Part shown: positions 25,521 to 36,974 of the stretch, piece by piece
Layout of the letters: the number at the start of each line of letters is the position of its first letter
Position numbering within the stretch: position 1 is the first letter of the stretch
Assembly: GCA_029448655.1 (NCBI GenBank)
Contig: JACCLO010000006.1
Span: 2,914,001 to 2,978,000, forward strand
From: Wolfiporia cocos
Lineage: Eukaryota > Basidiomycota > Agaricomycetes > Polyporales > Phaeolaceae
Length of the DNA: 64,000 bases
Direction of reading: 5' to 3'
Position numbers and translations under genes: made by a program
The notes under the pieces: generated by a model
Database searches by the model: none
The model's input: only the letters and a program-made list of their open reading frames with translations
Told to the model about the DNA's origin: nothing

Positions 25521-27710
25521 ATGGCTGAAATACACGACCAGTTTGATACCATCCTCATCTTGGACTTCGGCTCACAGGTTGGCCCTGATTTGTGGCGCAA
25601 CTGCCCGAAGCTGAAGCAGTACTGCAGTATAGCCATCTTATCACTAGGAGATGTCGCGAACTCAATGTCTACGCTGAGCTGATGCCATGCACACAAAAGA
25701 TAAAGGACTTGAACTTCAAGCCGAAAGGTCTGTAAAGCTGGTGTGCGTTTGACACGAGCCGATCTCAAGAATATCACAGGGATTATCCTGTCTGGGTCAC
25801 CATACTCCGTCTACGATGTGGATGCACCCCGTGTCGATCCTGAGGTTTTCGAGATGGGCGTCCCTATTCTGGGCATATGCTATGGACTGCAGGTGAGTGT
25901 CGACTAGAATGTGTCAACTGCTATTCGCTAAGCCAGGCCGACAAAACTGTCGTGCATTCAAGTAGGAGATTGCATGGAACTTGAAAGGAAAGGTATCAAA
26001 ATGCGAACACCGCGAATACGGGTTCGCGCAGCTGCAGATCAGCAACATTGGCTCGGATAACGCCTCGGCTGATTCACTCTTTGCCGGGCTGGGTGACGAG
26101 ATGCAGGTACGATTTGACAACAAGAATTTATGCGGCCGTATCCTCATCGAGAAAGTAGGTGTGGATGTCGCATGGGGACCAGCTGTCCGAGGCTCCCCCC
26201 GACTTCCATGTTATTGGTCGCACGAAGACGGCACCATACGCGGCGCTCGCACACAATTCCAAGCCAATTTACGGGATACAATTTCATCCCGAGGTCACCC
26301 ACTCCCCTCGAGGAAAGGAGGTCATTAGCCGTTTCGTTCTCAACATCTGCGGTTGCAAGCCAAACTGGACGATGGCGAGTGCCAATCACTTGCAGATGCC
26401 TGCATTCTATGAAATCATAACACCTCTTTCCAGGAGGAGTTCATCGGCAAGGAGATTGCACGCATCAGACAAATCTGCGGCCCAAAGGGACGTGTTATTG
26501 GCGCTGTTAGTGGTGGCGTGGACAGTACTGTCGCAGCCAAACTTATGCATGAAGCGATCGGGGATAGGTGAGATCCAACGTTATCCGATTGTCTGCACTC
26601 TGAACACCACCTCTCTCTGCAGGTTCCACGCTATCATGGTGGACAATGGTGTCCTCCGCCTTAACGAGGCCAAGCAGGTCAACGAGATGCTCAACAAGGA
26701 TCTTGGCGTGAACCTCACCGTCGTCGACGCTTCCGATCTTTTCCTTTCACGATTGGACGGCGTTGAGGACCCGGAACAGAAGCGCAAGGTCATCGGAAAC
26801 ACGTTCATCAACGTCTTCGAGGACGAAGCGGCGAAAATTGAGGCAGCCGCGGAGGCGGAAGAAGCATCCGGCGCTGCAGCGAAGGGCAAGATCGAATGGC
26901 TCCTGCAAGGCACTCTGTACCCCGACGTGATCGAAAGTATCAGCTTCAAAGGCCCCAGTGCAACGATTAAGACGCATCACAACGTCGGAGGGCTGCTCAA
27001 GGACATGAAGCTCAAGTTGATCGAACCTCTGAGGGAGTTGTTCAAGGGTGCGCCGATTCCGTTCACTTGCCCGCGTCCAAGGCGGCCCCACTTACCAATG
27101 GATGCGTCCAGACGAGGTCCGCGCACTCGGCCGCCTCCTCTCCATTCCTGCACCCCTGGTTCAGCGGCACCCGTTCCCCGGCCCGGGACTGGCAATCCGC
27201 ATCCTCGGACCCGTCACGCGGGAGCAGGTCAAAATTCTGCAGCACGCGGACAGCATTTACCTTGAGGAGATCCGCAACGCGGGGCTGTACAACCAGATCA
27301 GCCAGGCATTCGCTGTTCTGCTGCCCGTCAAGGCTGTGGGTGTCATGGGCGACAAGCGGACGTACGAGCAGGTGTGTTTGTAATAGCCACCTCCTTTCTA
27401 CTCGGAATGCCCATCATGGCGTGAAACAGGTCATTGCGCTCCGCGCTGTGCAGTCGGAGGATTTCATGACCGCTGACTGGTGAGTACGATGCGCTGATTG
27501 TGTGGCCAGCGGCTGATGTGGCCCTCGTGATAGGTTCGTGTTCCCTGCGGAGGTTTTGCGGAGGATCTCTTCGCGCATTACAAACGAGGTTGCGGGTATC
27601 AACCGCGTCACTTACGATATCTCTTCCAAGCCGCCGGCTGTGAGTGCACCTCCCTTTCATGACTGAAGTGCAGACGCTTACGGCGCCTATAGACGGTTGA
27701 GTGGCTATGA
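25521..27710 (+). CDS. GUA1: GMP synthase (glutamine-hydrolysing)
   Basis: Converts XMP to GMP using glutamine and ATP, the last step of guanine nucleotide synthesis, in the cytosol. Eleven exons (25521-25577, 25628-25727, 25780-25892, 25966-26106, 26159-26374, 26434-26567, 26623-27047, 27112-27371, 27430-27479, 27534-27639, 27693-27710) close in phase to 539 residues, the normal size. The class I glutamine amidotransferase domain comes first (LILDFGSQ, nucleophile Cys86 in GICYGLQ, His/Glu in FHPEVTHS). The ATP-pyrophosphatase domain follows with the P-loop SGGVDST at about 235-241. The dimerisation domain has [12 protein letters not shown] and KPPATVEW at the C-terminus; the last exon encodes only TVEWL. 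The intron at 26375-26433 is GC-AG (donor GCGAGT). Start choice: the first ATG in frame with the family's conserved N-terminal strand. Confidence 0.97.
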
Positions 27711-28289
27711 TTATCAGCGGGTCAACCAAATGAGGACCGAACCAGTGGATATCGTCAGCATCATCTTACAGAGTAGATTGTATAGTTCGTTACCAAAATT
27801 TATACAGAGCCGTCGAGTTGTACGTAGGCGTTCTGGTACTTCCAACACAATGCAGCTTGTTCCTGACGGGTCCTCGCGACAAACTTAACATCTAATCATT
27901 GTCATTGTTCCAGGTGCCCCGGACGTGATCAGATGGCGAGTTTCGGCCATGGACCAGTTGCCTGACGTGCCACATACACCACCCTATTCCACCCATGTGA
28001 GATGCGAGCTGTAGGCACCCGAATGTGAATACGAGAGACGCTGAAGTCGTCGGTCGGATGTCCCCATGTAGTATGTATTGTTCGTCGCTTGACGCCTACT
28101 GATCGCTGCAGAGCGTTCGGCTCCTCCGATGTAACGGAACGCCGTTAGAATGTTGCGTCCCCTTAGATTCTCGTGCTGCCGATACAGGCCGTGTTTCAAG
28201 TCCTCATCGCCACACACTAAACGGGTTCGCATGCTAGTTAATTGTACGTGCTGAAGATCATTCGCATGTTCACCCCAGTGTCAACGAGG
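27711..28289. other. intergenic GUA1 to DUF6533 array
   Basis: About 580 bp with no gene seen. An alternative upstream ATG for the first DUF6533 gene lies at 28266, in frame. Confidence 0.5.
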
Positions 28290-29869
28290 ATGTCACAGTT
28301 AGAGCAAATAGATCTTCTGTGAGTGGCGTCGTGCTATGTAAAGCGGAAAGGCTAATTTAAGTTTATAGATCTTTCCACCTCCAATACTTCTATCGCATCG
28401 TTGCAGGTATGTGCCCGTTCTTTGTGACATGGTTTGAGTTGTGTCTCAGGGAAACAGCATTGTACTGGTATGATTACCTTCTGACCTTTGGGGATGAAAT
28501 CCGGTACATCTGGTGCTCGAGAGTTAAGATTTCGCCGGTGTCATATCTCTTCTATGCTATCCGGTATTCTGCAATGGCGCATACATTCTGTTTGCTGCTG
28601 CAAAATGTGCAAGTTATGGATCACATATCGGACAGTTCTGAGCAGGTGAGCTGCACACAAGCATCATGGCGGCCGCCACCGCTACGCTGATAGCTAATTC
28701 ATCCGCCAGCATATGTAATTGATTATTCTCAGTAAATTGGTTAGCGTGTTGACGATCCGGACAGATCCAATTGCACATGGCTGGCTAACCTGCAACTCGC
28801 TTTGGAAGTGTTCATAATGATGGCTAGTTCAGGTATTCCGCTGATCGACGCAGAAACCTAGATCAGCGCTAATTATTGTCGAATATGTAGTTTTCTCGGC
28901 ATTACGTGCCTATGCTCTTTCCGCAAACAACTTGGGACTTGGCCTAATAACCTTCGTGGCTGGCGCCTTGAATCCTGTGCTGTGCTCTGTAAGTCGGCGC
29001 ATCACTACACTTTTTGGTTATTGAAAATCTGACGCCCGCAGTTTGTCTTCTTTGGCGCCAAACCGAGGTTCATTGGAATTATTCCCGGCTACCCAGGATG
29101 TGGCATGTTACAGTACTATGCCAGCGCGTAGTAAGCGGGCTATATATTTTATTGTTCCCTGAAGATGTTCGCTAACAGCGCACGCTTAGCTGTATGCTGC
29201 ACTTTCTGTATCGCTCAGATCATCGCTAATAGTTTATTTAGTCATGGTAGCTGGGCGGATTGCCGCAGTGCTTGCCGATGGACTGGTTCTGCTTATCAGT
29301 TGGTCTAGATTGAAATATGCTCAGACACTTGGGAGCCTGATACAAAGTCAACGTGCTCCGTCATTAATTAGCGCAGTTTTCAGAGACAGTAAGATCCCAC
29401 ATGCTATCTAGATGTGCTATTAATGACGCGGTGTCCCCAGGTAGCATCTACTTCCTGTGAGCCTCAAACTCAGTCGCCAGACCACATTTTTCTGACAAAT
29501 AGCTGAGATCACTCTTTGTCATCAATGTGGCCTGCACAGCAATATGTTTGCTCGCTATCCGGAACGTGTGGATCGTAAGTCCAACCTGCTTTGTGATAGC
29601 ATGCTACCATTGAGGCGTATGCTCACGACTCCGCCATACTGTAGTTCGAGCAATTCGTGGAATTGATGTCTACATGGATTGCAATGTGAACATGTTGTCT
29701 GAAGCGTAAATACAGTGGCTGACATCGCACTAGGTCCGATGCGATCCTCATCTCGCGCTTCATACTCGACCTGCGGGAGGTATCCGCTTCGTGTCAGGGA
29801 TTGACCAATTCTGCCGCTATGGACACCATATTGTTTGTTGATGCCACGGACACTCGCGAGTTCAGGTGA
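28290..29869 (+). CDS. DUF6533-type multi-pass membrane protein, copy A
   Basis: A basidiomycete-type seven-span-like membrane protein of unknown function. Eleven exons (28290-28318, 28369-28406, 28458-28645, 28745-28832, 28891-28988, 29042-29127, 29219-29388, 29441-29456, 29508-29574, 29645-29685, 29734-29869) close in phase to 318 residues. The DUF6533-like N-terminal block reads LYWYDYLLTFGDEIRYIW, followed by repeated hydrophobic segments, a conserved FSALRAYALS loop, a GCGMLQYY segment, a VMVAGRIAAVLADGLVLLISW span and the C-terminal SRFILDLRE motif. I chose the second Met (28290) over 28266 because MSQLEQIDLL then aligns with the start of copy B (MSEENQIEAL) and gives the same 29-nt first exon. 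No signal peptide is evident. A receptor-like role is conceivable from topology but not shown. Confidence 0.75.
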
Positions 29870-30676
29870 TCTTGACCGGACCAGGATGGTAATTTAGATT
29901 GAACTCTCAGTGCAACCCACGGCTGTTTTTATCATGATTCAATGAACATACGTGTGGACTTCTGCCGTCGCTCGAACGATGCTGAGGGGCAAGCTACGAT
30001 GAAGCCGTGCTTTATTATGTAAAGGCTGGACGAACGGCAAAGTAGAGCCGGCAGCTTTACGCATCCCAGGCCACCGGCACATCAGACTTTGTATTTCGAA
30101 CGATATGCTTGCTGTCAACAGGCTAGGCACTTTACTCTACTTGAAGACGCGGATTACTATTTGAGCCTGCAGAACTCGTGCGAGGACCTGCAATTGGCTG
30201 AGTGGGGTGGGACAAGCTCAAGAATAGCCTGAATAGGTAGTACGATGTCATGGGAGCTGCCAATCGGCGCTGCTTCAGCTTGACAGTGCGACACCGCTGT
30301 CGGATACTTGACAGTGGACTCGTACCCAGACGTGTATATGACTCGCACCTTCGACTGCGGCGGTAGGGTGCGAGTCATATACACGTCTGGGTACGAGTCC
30401 ACTTGACAGTTACTGCACGTGCATATCAATCTGACTCTGACGCGACTGTCCAGCAAGGAAATTCGATGTTCAAAGCGTTTCGACGCTCACTAGCACTAGC
30501 ACCTCAAACATCACCCTCAGTATGATGCGATAATATTAATTGATACCTTCATCAATGGCGATACTGGAACAGTCGCCCAGGAAGATCACCTCACGGTTCA
30601 AAAGGAACCGATGGCTCGCGTTGGCTAGCGACTGTGACTTTGCGCCTCCGCGACCGCTCTCTGTATGATCTTGATC
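29870..30676. other. intergenic between DUF6533 copies A and B
   Basis: Promoter region of copy B. It holds the 85-bp perfect hairpin element described separately; no gene was seen. Confidence 0.55.
30306..30410. mobile_element. 85-bp foldback (MITE-like) element with 10-bp flanking repeats
   Basis: Two 34-nt arms (30316-30349 and 30367-30400) are perfect reverse complements, separated by a 17-nt spacer. The pair is flanked on both sides by the direct repeat ACTTGACAGT (30306-30315 and 30401-30410), as expected for a target-site duplication. A 10-bp duplication would fit Mutator-like non-autonomous elements. A replication template-switch event could also create such an inverted repeat, but it would not predict the flanking duplication. 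No coding capacity. Confidence 0.5.
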
Positions 30677-32326
30677 ATGTCTGAGGAAAACCAGATAGAG
30701 GCGCTGTAAGAGATGATTCTCGTACATACTAAAGCAGCTCTCTGATCGCTCGTGAATCACTGGTTTCTGGCTACCTAGACAGTTACACCTGCGATATCTC
30801 TACTTCGTCATCTCGGGTTCGTCAAGCCATCTGTGAATATGAAATTCTGTCGCTAAACTGAACTCATAATCAGTGCTATATTGGTATGACTATTTTCTGA
30901 CATTCGGGAGTGAGGTACGGCATATGTGGCATGCACCAGTCAAGATATCGGCAGTATCAATTATTTTCTACATAATCCGATACTGTGCAATTGTGCATAC
31001 GCTTTGCCTTCTACTAAATCAAAATCTGCAAGTAGCGAAAATCAACGTAGATCGCACCTTGCAGGTGAGTCATCATGATAGTCCAATTGGTAGGATCCTA
31101 AATAACATGATTTTCAAGAGCACGTAAGATTGTTATTCAGATCGCCCGAGGTCTACATTGAACTCGCATTGATGAAGCTGCTCCTCTTTGATTACACTTC
31201 AACTTGCGATGGAGGTCGCGATCCTGATGGGTAGCGCAGGTATGTCTAGTCTCTAGCTATCCTCGAAGCGAACGATTCATTGATGAAGTGCGCTTACTCG
31301 GCAGCATTTTCAGCGCTCCGCGTCCATGCCTTATCTGCGTCAAATTTGAGAATGTCCATCTGTACATTCATATTCAACGCGGTGAATCCTTTGCTAAGTA
31401 TTGTTAGTATATTCTGAATTTGTTCATTGGTTTTGATATGTACCCAATACTTTCTCAGTACGTATTCTTCCGCCACAAGCCACAGTTCGAAGGGATCCGT
31501 CCCAATATTCAAGGCTGCGGCGTGACGTTGTATTATCAGAGTACTCAGTAAGTCTCCATCACAATGTACCTTCACGATTAATTAATCAACAGCGACGCTA
31601 TCAGTTGTACGTCTAGTCGGGTTCCATTGACCTCAACATTTGTTCACGCAGCTATCTAGTAATGGTGGCTGGCAGGATTGTGGCCGTTCTGGCGGATGGA
31701 ATAGTTCTACTTATCAGCTGGACCAGGCTGCAAGACTTGAAGACGTCCAGACATCTGGTACAGGAGCTTAGGAGCACGTCGCTGCTGGGTGTAATTCTCA
31801 AAGACAGTGAGTGTAGATATGCGACCACAACAAATGACGTGACACCGTCATTTCGTAGGCAGTATCTATTTTCTGTAGGTCCATTGAAAAATGATGATAG
31901 GTTGCTGGCGATCTTGATGCACTGATAATCGGTGTAGTGTACTACTCTGCACTGATATAGTATGCGCTGTCTTCTGTTTCCTGTCCTTGCGGAATGTGTG
32001 GTATGTAAGTAAGCATTGTTTCTGTAAACATGTGACAGAATCCACCTCCAAAAATAGCCGCACCTGTACAGCATAATACTGACACGTCCCCACCGTATGT
32101 TAGGTCATACAGCTAGTGGAGGTGCTGTCAAACTGGATGACAATGTATGTTATATTGCCTCATTTTTCGCATTAGAATTCTAATGTAGATCAGGTCAACT
32201 GCTCTTCTGGTTTCTCGTTTTATCCTCAATCTACGCGAGGCATCATCGTCTAGTCACCCATGTATCTCTCAATCTTTCCCATCTGTAGTTTTCGTCGACG
32301 CCACCGGAATGCACGACTCCCGATGA
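30677..32326 (+). CDS. DUF6533-type multi-pass membrane protein, copy B
   Basis: Tandem paralogue of copies A and C. Eleven exons (30677-30705, 30779-30816, 30874-31123, 31178-31239, 31305-31402, 31459-31547, 31652-31806, 31859-31874, 31938-32004, 32113-32144, 32194-32326) close in phase to 322 residues. The N-terminal block is LYWYDYFLTFGSEVRHMW, then FSALRVHALS, QGCGVTLYYQS, VMVAGRIVAVLADGIVLLISW and SRFILNLRE. The gene looked broken near 31.9 kb until the acceptor before 31938 was used; with it the frame is open. Donor of intron 2 is GTTCGT. The protein is clearly diverged from A and C, so the duplication is not recent. Function unknown; likely an integral membrane protein. Confidence 0.75.
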
Positions 32327-33625
32327 TACTATGCATGTAATTCTCGCCAGATCGCAATATATCTACCGATTAAGCCCTGGTCCAAATTCACCATGTCACC
32401 ATCATTCATGCTGAAAAGATTAAACGGATGCGAGTCATTTACAGCACCTTGAATCGCCGCTGATCCAGTTTGATGGCAAGCGATACCCTGCGTACACTTG
32501 CAGCATCATGATTTACTGCTAAGATGCATTTCCAGTAAAGGCTTCCTGGCTCGGGTCCTCAATGCATGTTTCACAAGCACTTTGACGTGATGAGCTGCCT
32601 CATCCGAGATCATTAGAAGCAGCTTCGCTAGAGCTCCCAAATTGAAGCTCTTGTATGAATGCAGATGATTAAGCATCTAACGGATCGATTCCGCATTGTC
32701 CAATTACTGTTGCCCTTGTATTCCGCCGTCGCTTGAGCTTAGTTACCCACGGTATGATATGTAGCTTGACATGAGCTCCACTATGTCATGATGCCAAAAG
32801 GCCATGACAACTCTGTAACAAGTTGCATTGCGGAGCTTGGTGTGCGTTAGTTGATAAGCGTGGTAATCCGTTCCCGAGAACACAAGCACCAAACGACTAG
32901 TTTAGCCGCTTCCAAATATTAGCAATGTCAGAGACCAGGTACTCAGGCCTCAGGAACGATGCGTATGTGGATACGTATTGTCTGCTGCCTCCCCGTTTTC
33001 TCTTCTACTTGACCTGCTGTCACTGACACCCGACTCGGTGGTGAGTTACTAATTACCCGTTGCGTCATCAAACAGTTGGACGTGCTTTGCAAATACCACA
33101 TGTGACGTGCCTGAGCTATCACGATTTAGATGCACTTACCGTCACGGCGCTGGTCTCTGTGGTCTGAATTCTCGCACGCGTTGTTAGTTGCCTTCAACTC
33201 CCGCACATCATAACAGCATTCCTGATGCTCACGTCCAGCATGCGTCGCTGATTTTCTCATGCTACCATTTGGCTACACTGTTTATAGCAAAAATGTTAAC
33301 GTTCTGTACGATATTCTGCACACATGTCAGTGAAGAGCAAGCTTTGATGCATCCATCCACTGCTCATCAGCAACACAGCGTCAATCTCAAATATACATTC
33401 CGTGGACATAAGGAAAGGTCTTCGTCAGCAGTGTTTGCTCACGCCATCTGTTCATTGCATCGATAGTTATCAAGTATGCCGATGTGGTCTGGAATGTCTG
33501 AAGTTTCGTTATATATGAGCCCATCCAGTGTGCTATGAGAAGTGCTCGCCTTACTCGCAACTCTAGTGGTATGTTTAGCCTCTCGAGTGCCATGCGCTTG
33601 AGCAAATCCCAGATACATACTGTAG
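32327..33625. other. intergenic between DUF6533 copies B and C
   Basis: About 1.3 kb without a supported gene, repeat or relic of a further paralogue. Confidence 0.5.
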
Positions 33626-35268
33626 ATGACTCTGCATTGGCAGTCCTCAGATCCGGACCATGTCGACAGTCTGTGAGTAGACCTGCGAGCACTCTGTTGC
33701 TTGGTGACAGTCGATCTACTCATCCGTACTGTAGTCGTGCCAGCATCCAATACTGCTATCGTGCAGCTGCAGGCGAGTACTATAGTGCCGACGATTGAAG
33801 AGCTAGTATAATCGATGCTCGATAGTGCTGTATTGGTATGAATATTTCCTCACGTTTGACAGCGAAATCAAATACATCTGGCTCTGGAGAGCGGAAGTCA
33901 AGTTTTCCACGGGCTCGTGCCTCTTCTATGTGATTCGATACTCGGCACTGTTACACACGTGGTGTATGATGGCGACCATTGCAGAATGGATAGATGATCC
34001 TACTACAGGCGGTCAACATGTGAGAGAACTATTTCTAATTTCCGAGGAGATTCTGATGGAGACGTGATCGGAATTAGGTATTGTAAGTTACTTCATAGCT
34101 CGGGGTATTGGAAACTTCAATCTGTTGGGAGAATAGTTGTATAGCAGTGATAAACCTTCAACTCTGTCTAGAGATAATCATTATGGCATGTGCCGCAGGT
34201 ATGACCTTTTTATTGTAGTGGAGAGCTTAACCAATCCTCTGCATTATCAGTATTCTCGGCTGTTCGGGTCATGGCTCTCAGCAACAGCAGACTACTCTCA
34301 TGGGCGACAGCGGTCTGGAGTCTCATAAATCCAGTTTTGTGCATCGTGAGAACTCAAGTGGGATGCGATATTGAGTGACTGGCTCACCCATATATCGTCG
34401 CAGAACGTGTTCTTTGCTTCTACCCCACAATTAATCAAGATAACTCCAATTTCCCGAGGGTGTGGCGTCTTGGAATTCGACAATAGTTCTTAGTAAGAGA
34501 CTCCATCAGTTCATATCTCTCATCCCACTTAGCTTGCGATACAGTAGTGAGGTGTCATCAACTCGCCAATCAGATCGATGCTCATCAGACAATACAGCTA
34601 TGCTTGCTGCCCGTCTAGCAGCCATGGGCGGAGACGGGCTGGTCTTGTGGATCAGCTGGACTAATATCAGGAGAATCAGAGATGTATCACCTTTTCAGAA
34701 GCTCATATCATACGACATGCCTTTGTCATTGTCTGAGGCAATCTTCAGGGACAGTATGTCTTCGAAAATTCATTTTTCAACAATGCATTGATTTTTGTTC
34801 TACTGGTAAAGGCAGTATCTACTTTCTGTATGTTGTCCTTTATGTCTTTATCCCCTGAAATCGACTGCTTACTATGTGGTTTGTTCGCAAGGATTCTATT
34901 CGCAGTCAATGCAATGTGCGCAATGATTTGCCTATTGGATATGTGGAATATATGGCCGGTAAGTGCATTGTTACCGGGGGGCCACGTGGATAGCATGTAG
35001 CTTATATGTTGATTGTTTCTCTGCCAGTTTTTGCAATCTGTGGAGCTATTATCCAGCTGGATCGCTATGTAGGCCCGTCTGCTCTTTTTAAGTCGAGCTT
35101 GATCGCTTATCGCGTTCACCACATAGATTCACCGCTATCCTAACATGTCGGTTCGTTGTAGACTTGAGGAGCACCTCAATACGTGATGGAGAGCTTGATT
35201 GTCCATCTCTTCCGTCAAACACGACCGTCATATTCGTCAATGAGGTTGATATTAATGACACGGAATAA
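33626..35268 (+). CDS. DUF6533-type multi-pass membrane protein, copy C
   Basis: Third tandem paralogue. Eleven exons (33626-33672, 33735-33772, 33826-34063, 34137-34198, 34251-34345, 34404-34492, 34533-34753, 34812-34827, 34892-34958, 35028-35068, 35127-35268) close in phase to 351 residues. The N-terminal block is LYWYEYFLTFDSEIKYIW, then FSAVRVMALS, RGCGVLEF, MLAARLAAMGGDGLVLWISW and, near the end, CRFVVDLRS. It is longer than A and B because exon 7 begins upstream, adding a Ser-rich loop; a later acceptor there would break the frame. Intron 2 (33773-33825) has a GC donor (GCGAGT), whereas A and B use GT at the same position. The start at 33626 is the ATG in frame with exon 2. Function unknown. 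Confidence 0.72.
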
Positions 35269-35935
35269 TTGTACCCATGATGGGCTAGATCACTACCTTG
35301 TTCAGTTGTATTAATGATGTAGTATGTTCTTCAAAGGCAAATAGCAAGCATTTAGCAATCGCTACTGCTTATAACTTACTGTAACAAATCATTAGATTTA
35401 ATCGTGATATTGATTCCCCGTTCGAGTATTTAGAGTGATTTTGCCCGTGCAATCTCCTTACATGAATTTCTACGCCACTGCTACTGCTTTGATAATAGTG
35501 CGACGATCGCCTATGGTTATGTGAGTCTCGGGATGATGAGCGTTATGATATACATGGAATGAGAATGAGTTGCAGTGCTGCATATAGCGACCATCAATGT
35601 TAAAAAATGATTTAAAACAAACTCGAGAGATACAGCATCGGCTACGCCACTGGTCAGTCAATACGTACTCTGTTGCAAGAAATACCGGCCATTTCCCTTT
35701 GGAGACTCCTGCCAACCACCTTCTATCATTTTCCATTGAGAATGGTTGTCCGATCACAATGATTGAATAGTATCAGTGAGTACAGAATCAGCTGACATAA
35801 ATGGCGAGCTCTCCCATTCCGTGGACATATACCCAGATCACAGAAATCCCATGTGTGTTTTTTCGCCCTTTTTTCACATCCGGGAAACTCAGTCCTGTGT
35901 TGTGTGCCTTGCACGACCAATATTATCAGATAATA

Positions 35936-36478
35936 AAGTAGCGCCGGTTCCGGCATGGCCCGCTACGTTGAACATTGAACGTTTGAACGTGAACAACATA
36001 CTGAATCCTGAAAGTCGGACCTAAAAGGCTTCAGGCCTCAGAGGCCTCAGGCCTAGTAGGGGTGGATTTTCTGTGATGGAGTTTCTACATATCCTTCTTG
36101 CTTACTTCTTTCCCTGACCTTTTGACTAAATGACACAGTACAAGCCTTGAGGTTTTTTGCGTGTCGCCTTCCAAATGTCAAAAGATGCAAAAATCTTTTG
36201 TTGCATCAAGACTACCTATCCAAAATCCGTAGCTACATGAAGTACATTTATTAAACACTTCCATTATGTAAATACATCTGCTCAACATAATGCTGTGTCA
36301 CCCGCGACATATACTCTCATGTATGCTCCTCCCCTCGATATGAATGATGATGTCCCAGACATCATATTACGAACCATTCATAACCCACTAGCCTGACCTT
36401 ACGCGCGTACGGTCCGGCTTCCAGAGGTACGCTGTGCAGCATAGCCTATAGCGGGCCATGCTGGGACCGGGGCTACTT
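35936..36478. mobile_element. 543-bp non-autonomous DNA-transposon-like element
   Basis: The ends are inverted copies of each other: 35936-35965 and 36449-36478 match at 27 of 30 positions (start AAGTAGC, end CATGGCCCGCTA). The interior has no long open frame, and a short CAGGCCT/GGCCTCA repeat lies near the left end. I could not identify a clear target-site duplication, so the copy may be old or the true ends slightly different. The superfamily cannot be assigned from one copy. Confidence 0.45.
36030..36056. repeat. GGCCTCA-type short repeat
   Basis: Overlapping copies of CAGGCCT / GGCCTCA occur in a nearly palindromic 27-nt stretch inside the inverted-repeat-bounded segment. Confidence 0.6.
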
Positions 36479-36540
36479 TTGAACAACATTGATCATGTGG
36501 TACTAATTGGACTGTGGCAATTGTGTCAGAGTCGATTACT

Positions 36541-36580
36541 CTCGTTGCTACGTACTCGACGTCAAGTAGGTAGCAACGAG
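36541..36580. repeat. 40-nt hairpin
   Basis: CTCGTTGCTAC (36541-36551) and GTAGCAACGAG (36570-36580) are perfect inverted repeats. The stem continues inward with four more pairs after one G-G mismatch, leaving an 8-nt loop. It lies 62 bp right of the inverted-repeat-bounded segment. Confidence 0.75.
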
Positions 36581-36974
36581 GCCGTGATTCCAGCGTAAGA
36601 GCCAACCATTTTCATTTTGAGAGGGTTAGCACCGACTATCATGTGATAGATAGTAATTGCACGTGCCCGATCACGTGAGGGCAGGACTTTTGAACCGATC
36701 AGTAATTCTCGCAGACTACATAAAGACCCCACTACTGACGTAGCGGGGATATCTGAGAGACACGGTTTGAACAGCTGGATGATGGATAACCGCTACCGGT
36801 ATAAATGCTGAAATCCTGATTATGAATTGCTCAGCAAACAACGATCGATACGATGAGGCTGCCAATGGCAGGCGCTCAAGCGCCCGAATTTCAAATAAGG
36901 TTAGGGTTACAATTCCATTGCGGTTCGGGGTTCGGTTTTGATACTCAAAGTTGCTCAATACTGCATCCAACAAG

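Larger units (their letters stand above)
35269..36974. other. intergenic with inverted-repeat structures
   Basis: 1.7 kb between DUF6533 copy C and COQ9. It holds a 543-bp segment bounded by inverted repeats, a 40-nt hairpin and a short TTAGGG-like stretch near 36900. No gene was seen. Confidence 0.55.

Noticed and set aside
31875..31937. Apparent stop codons breaking DUF6533 copy B
   Set aside because: Using the acceptor before 31938 restores an open frame with an exon of 67 nt, the same length as in copies A and C; the gene is intact.
36898..36912. TTAGGG-like interstitial telomere sequence
   Set aside because: Only about one and a half units; expected by chance.
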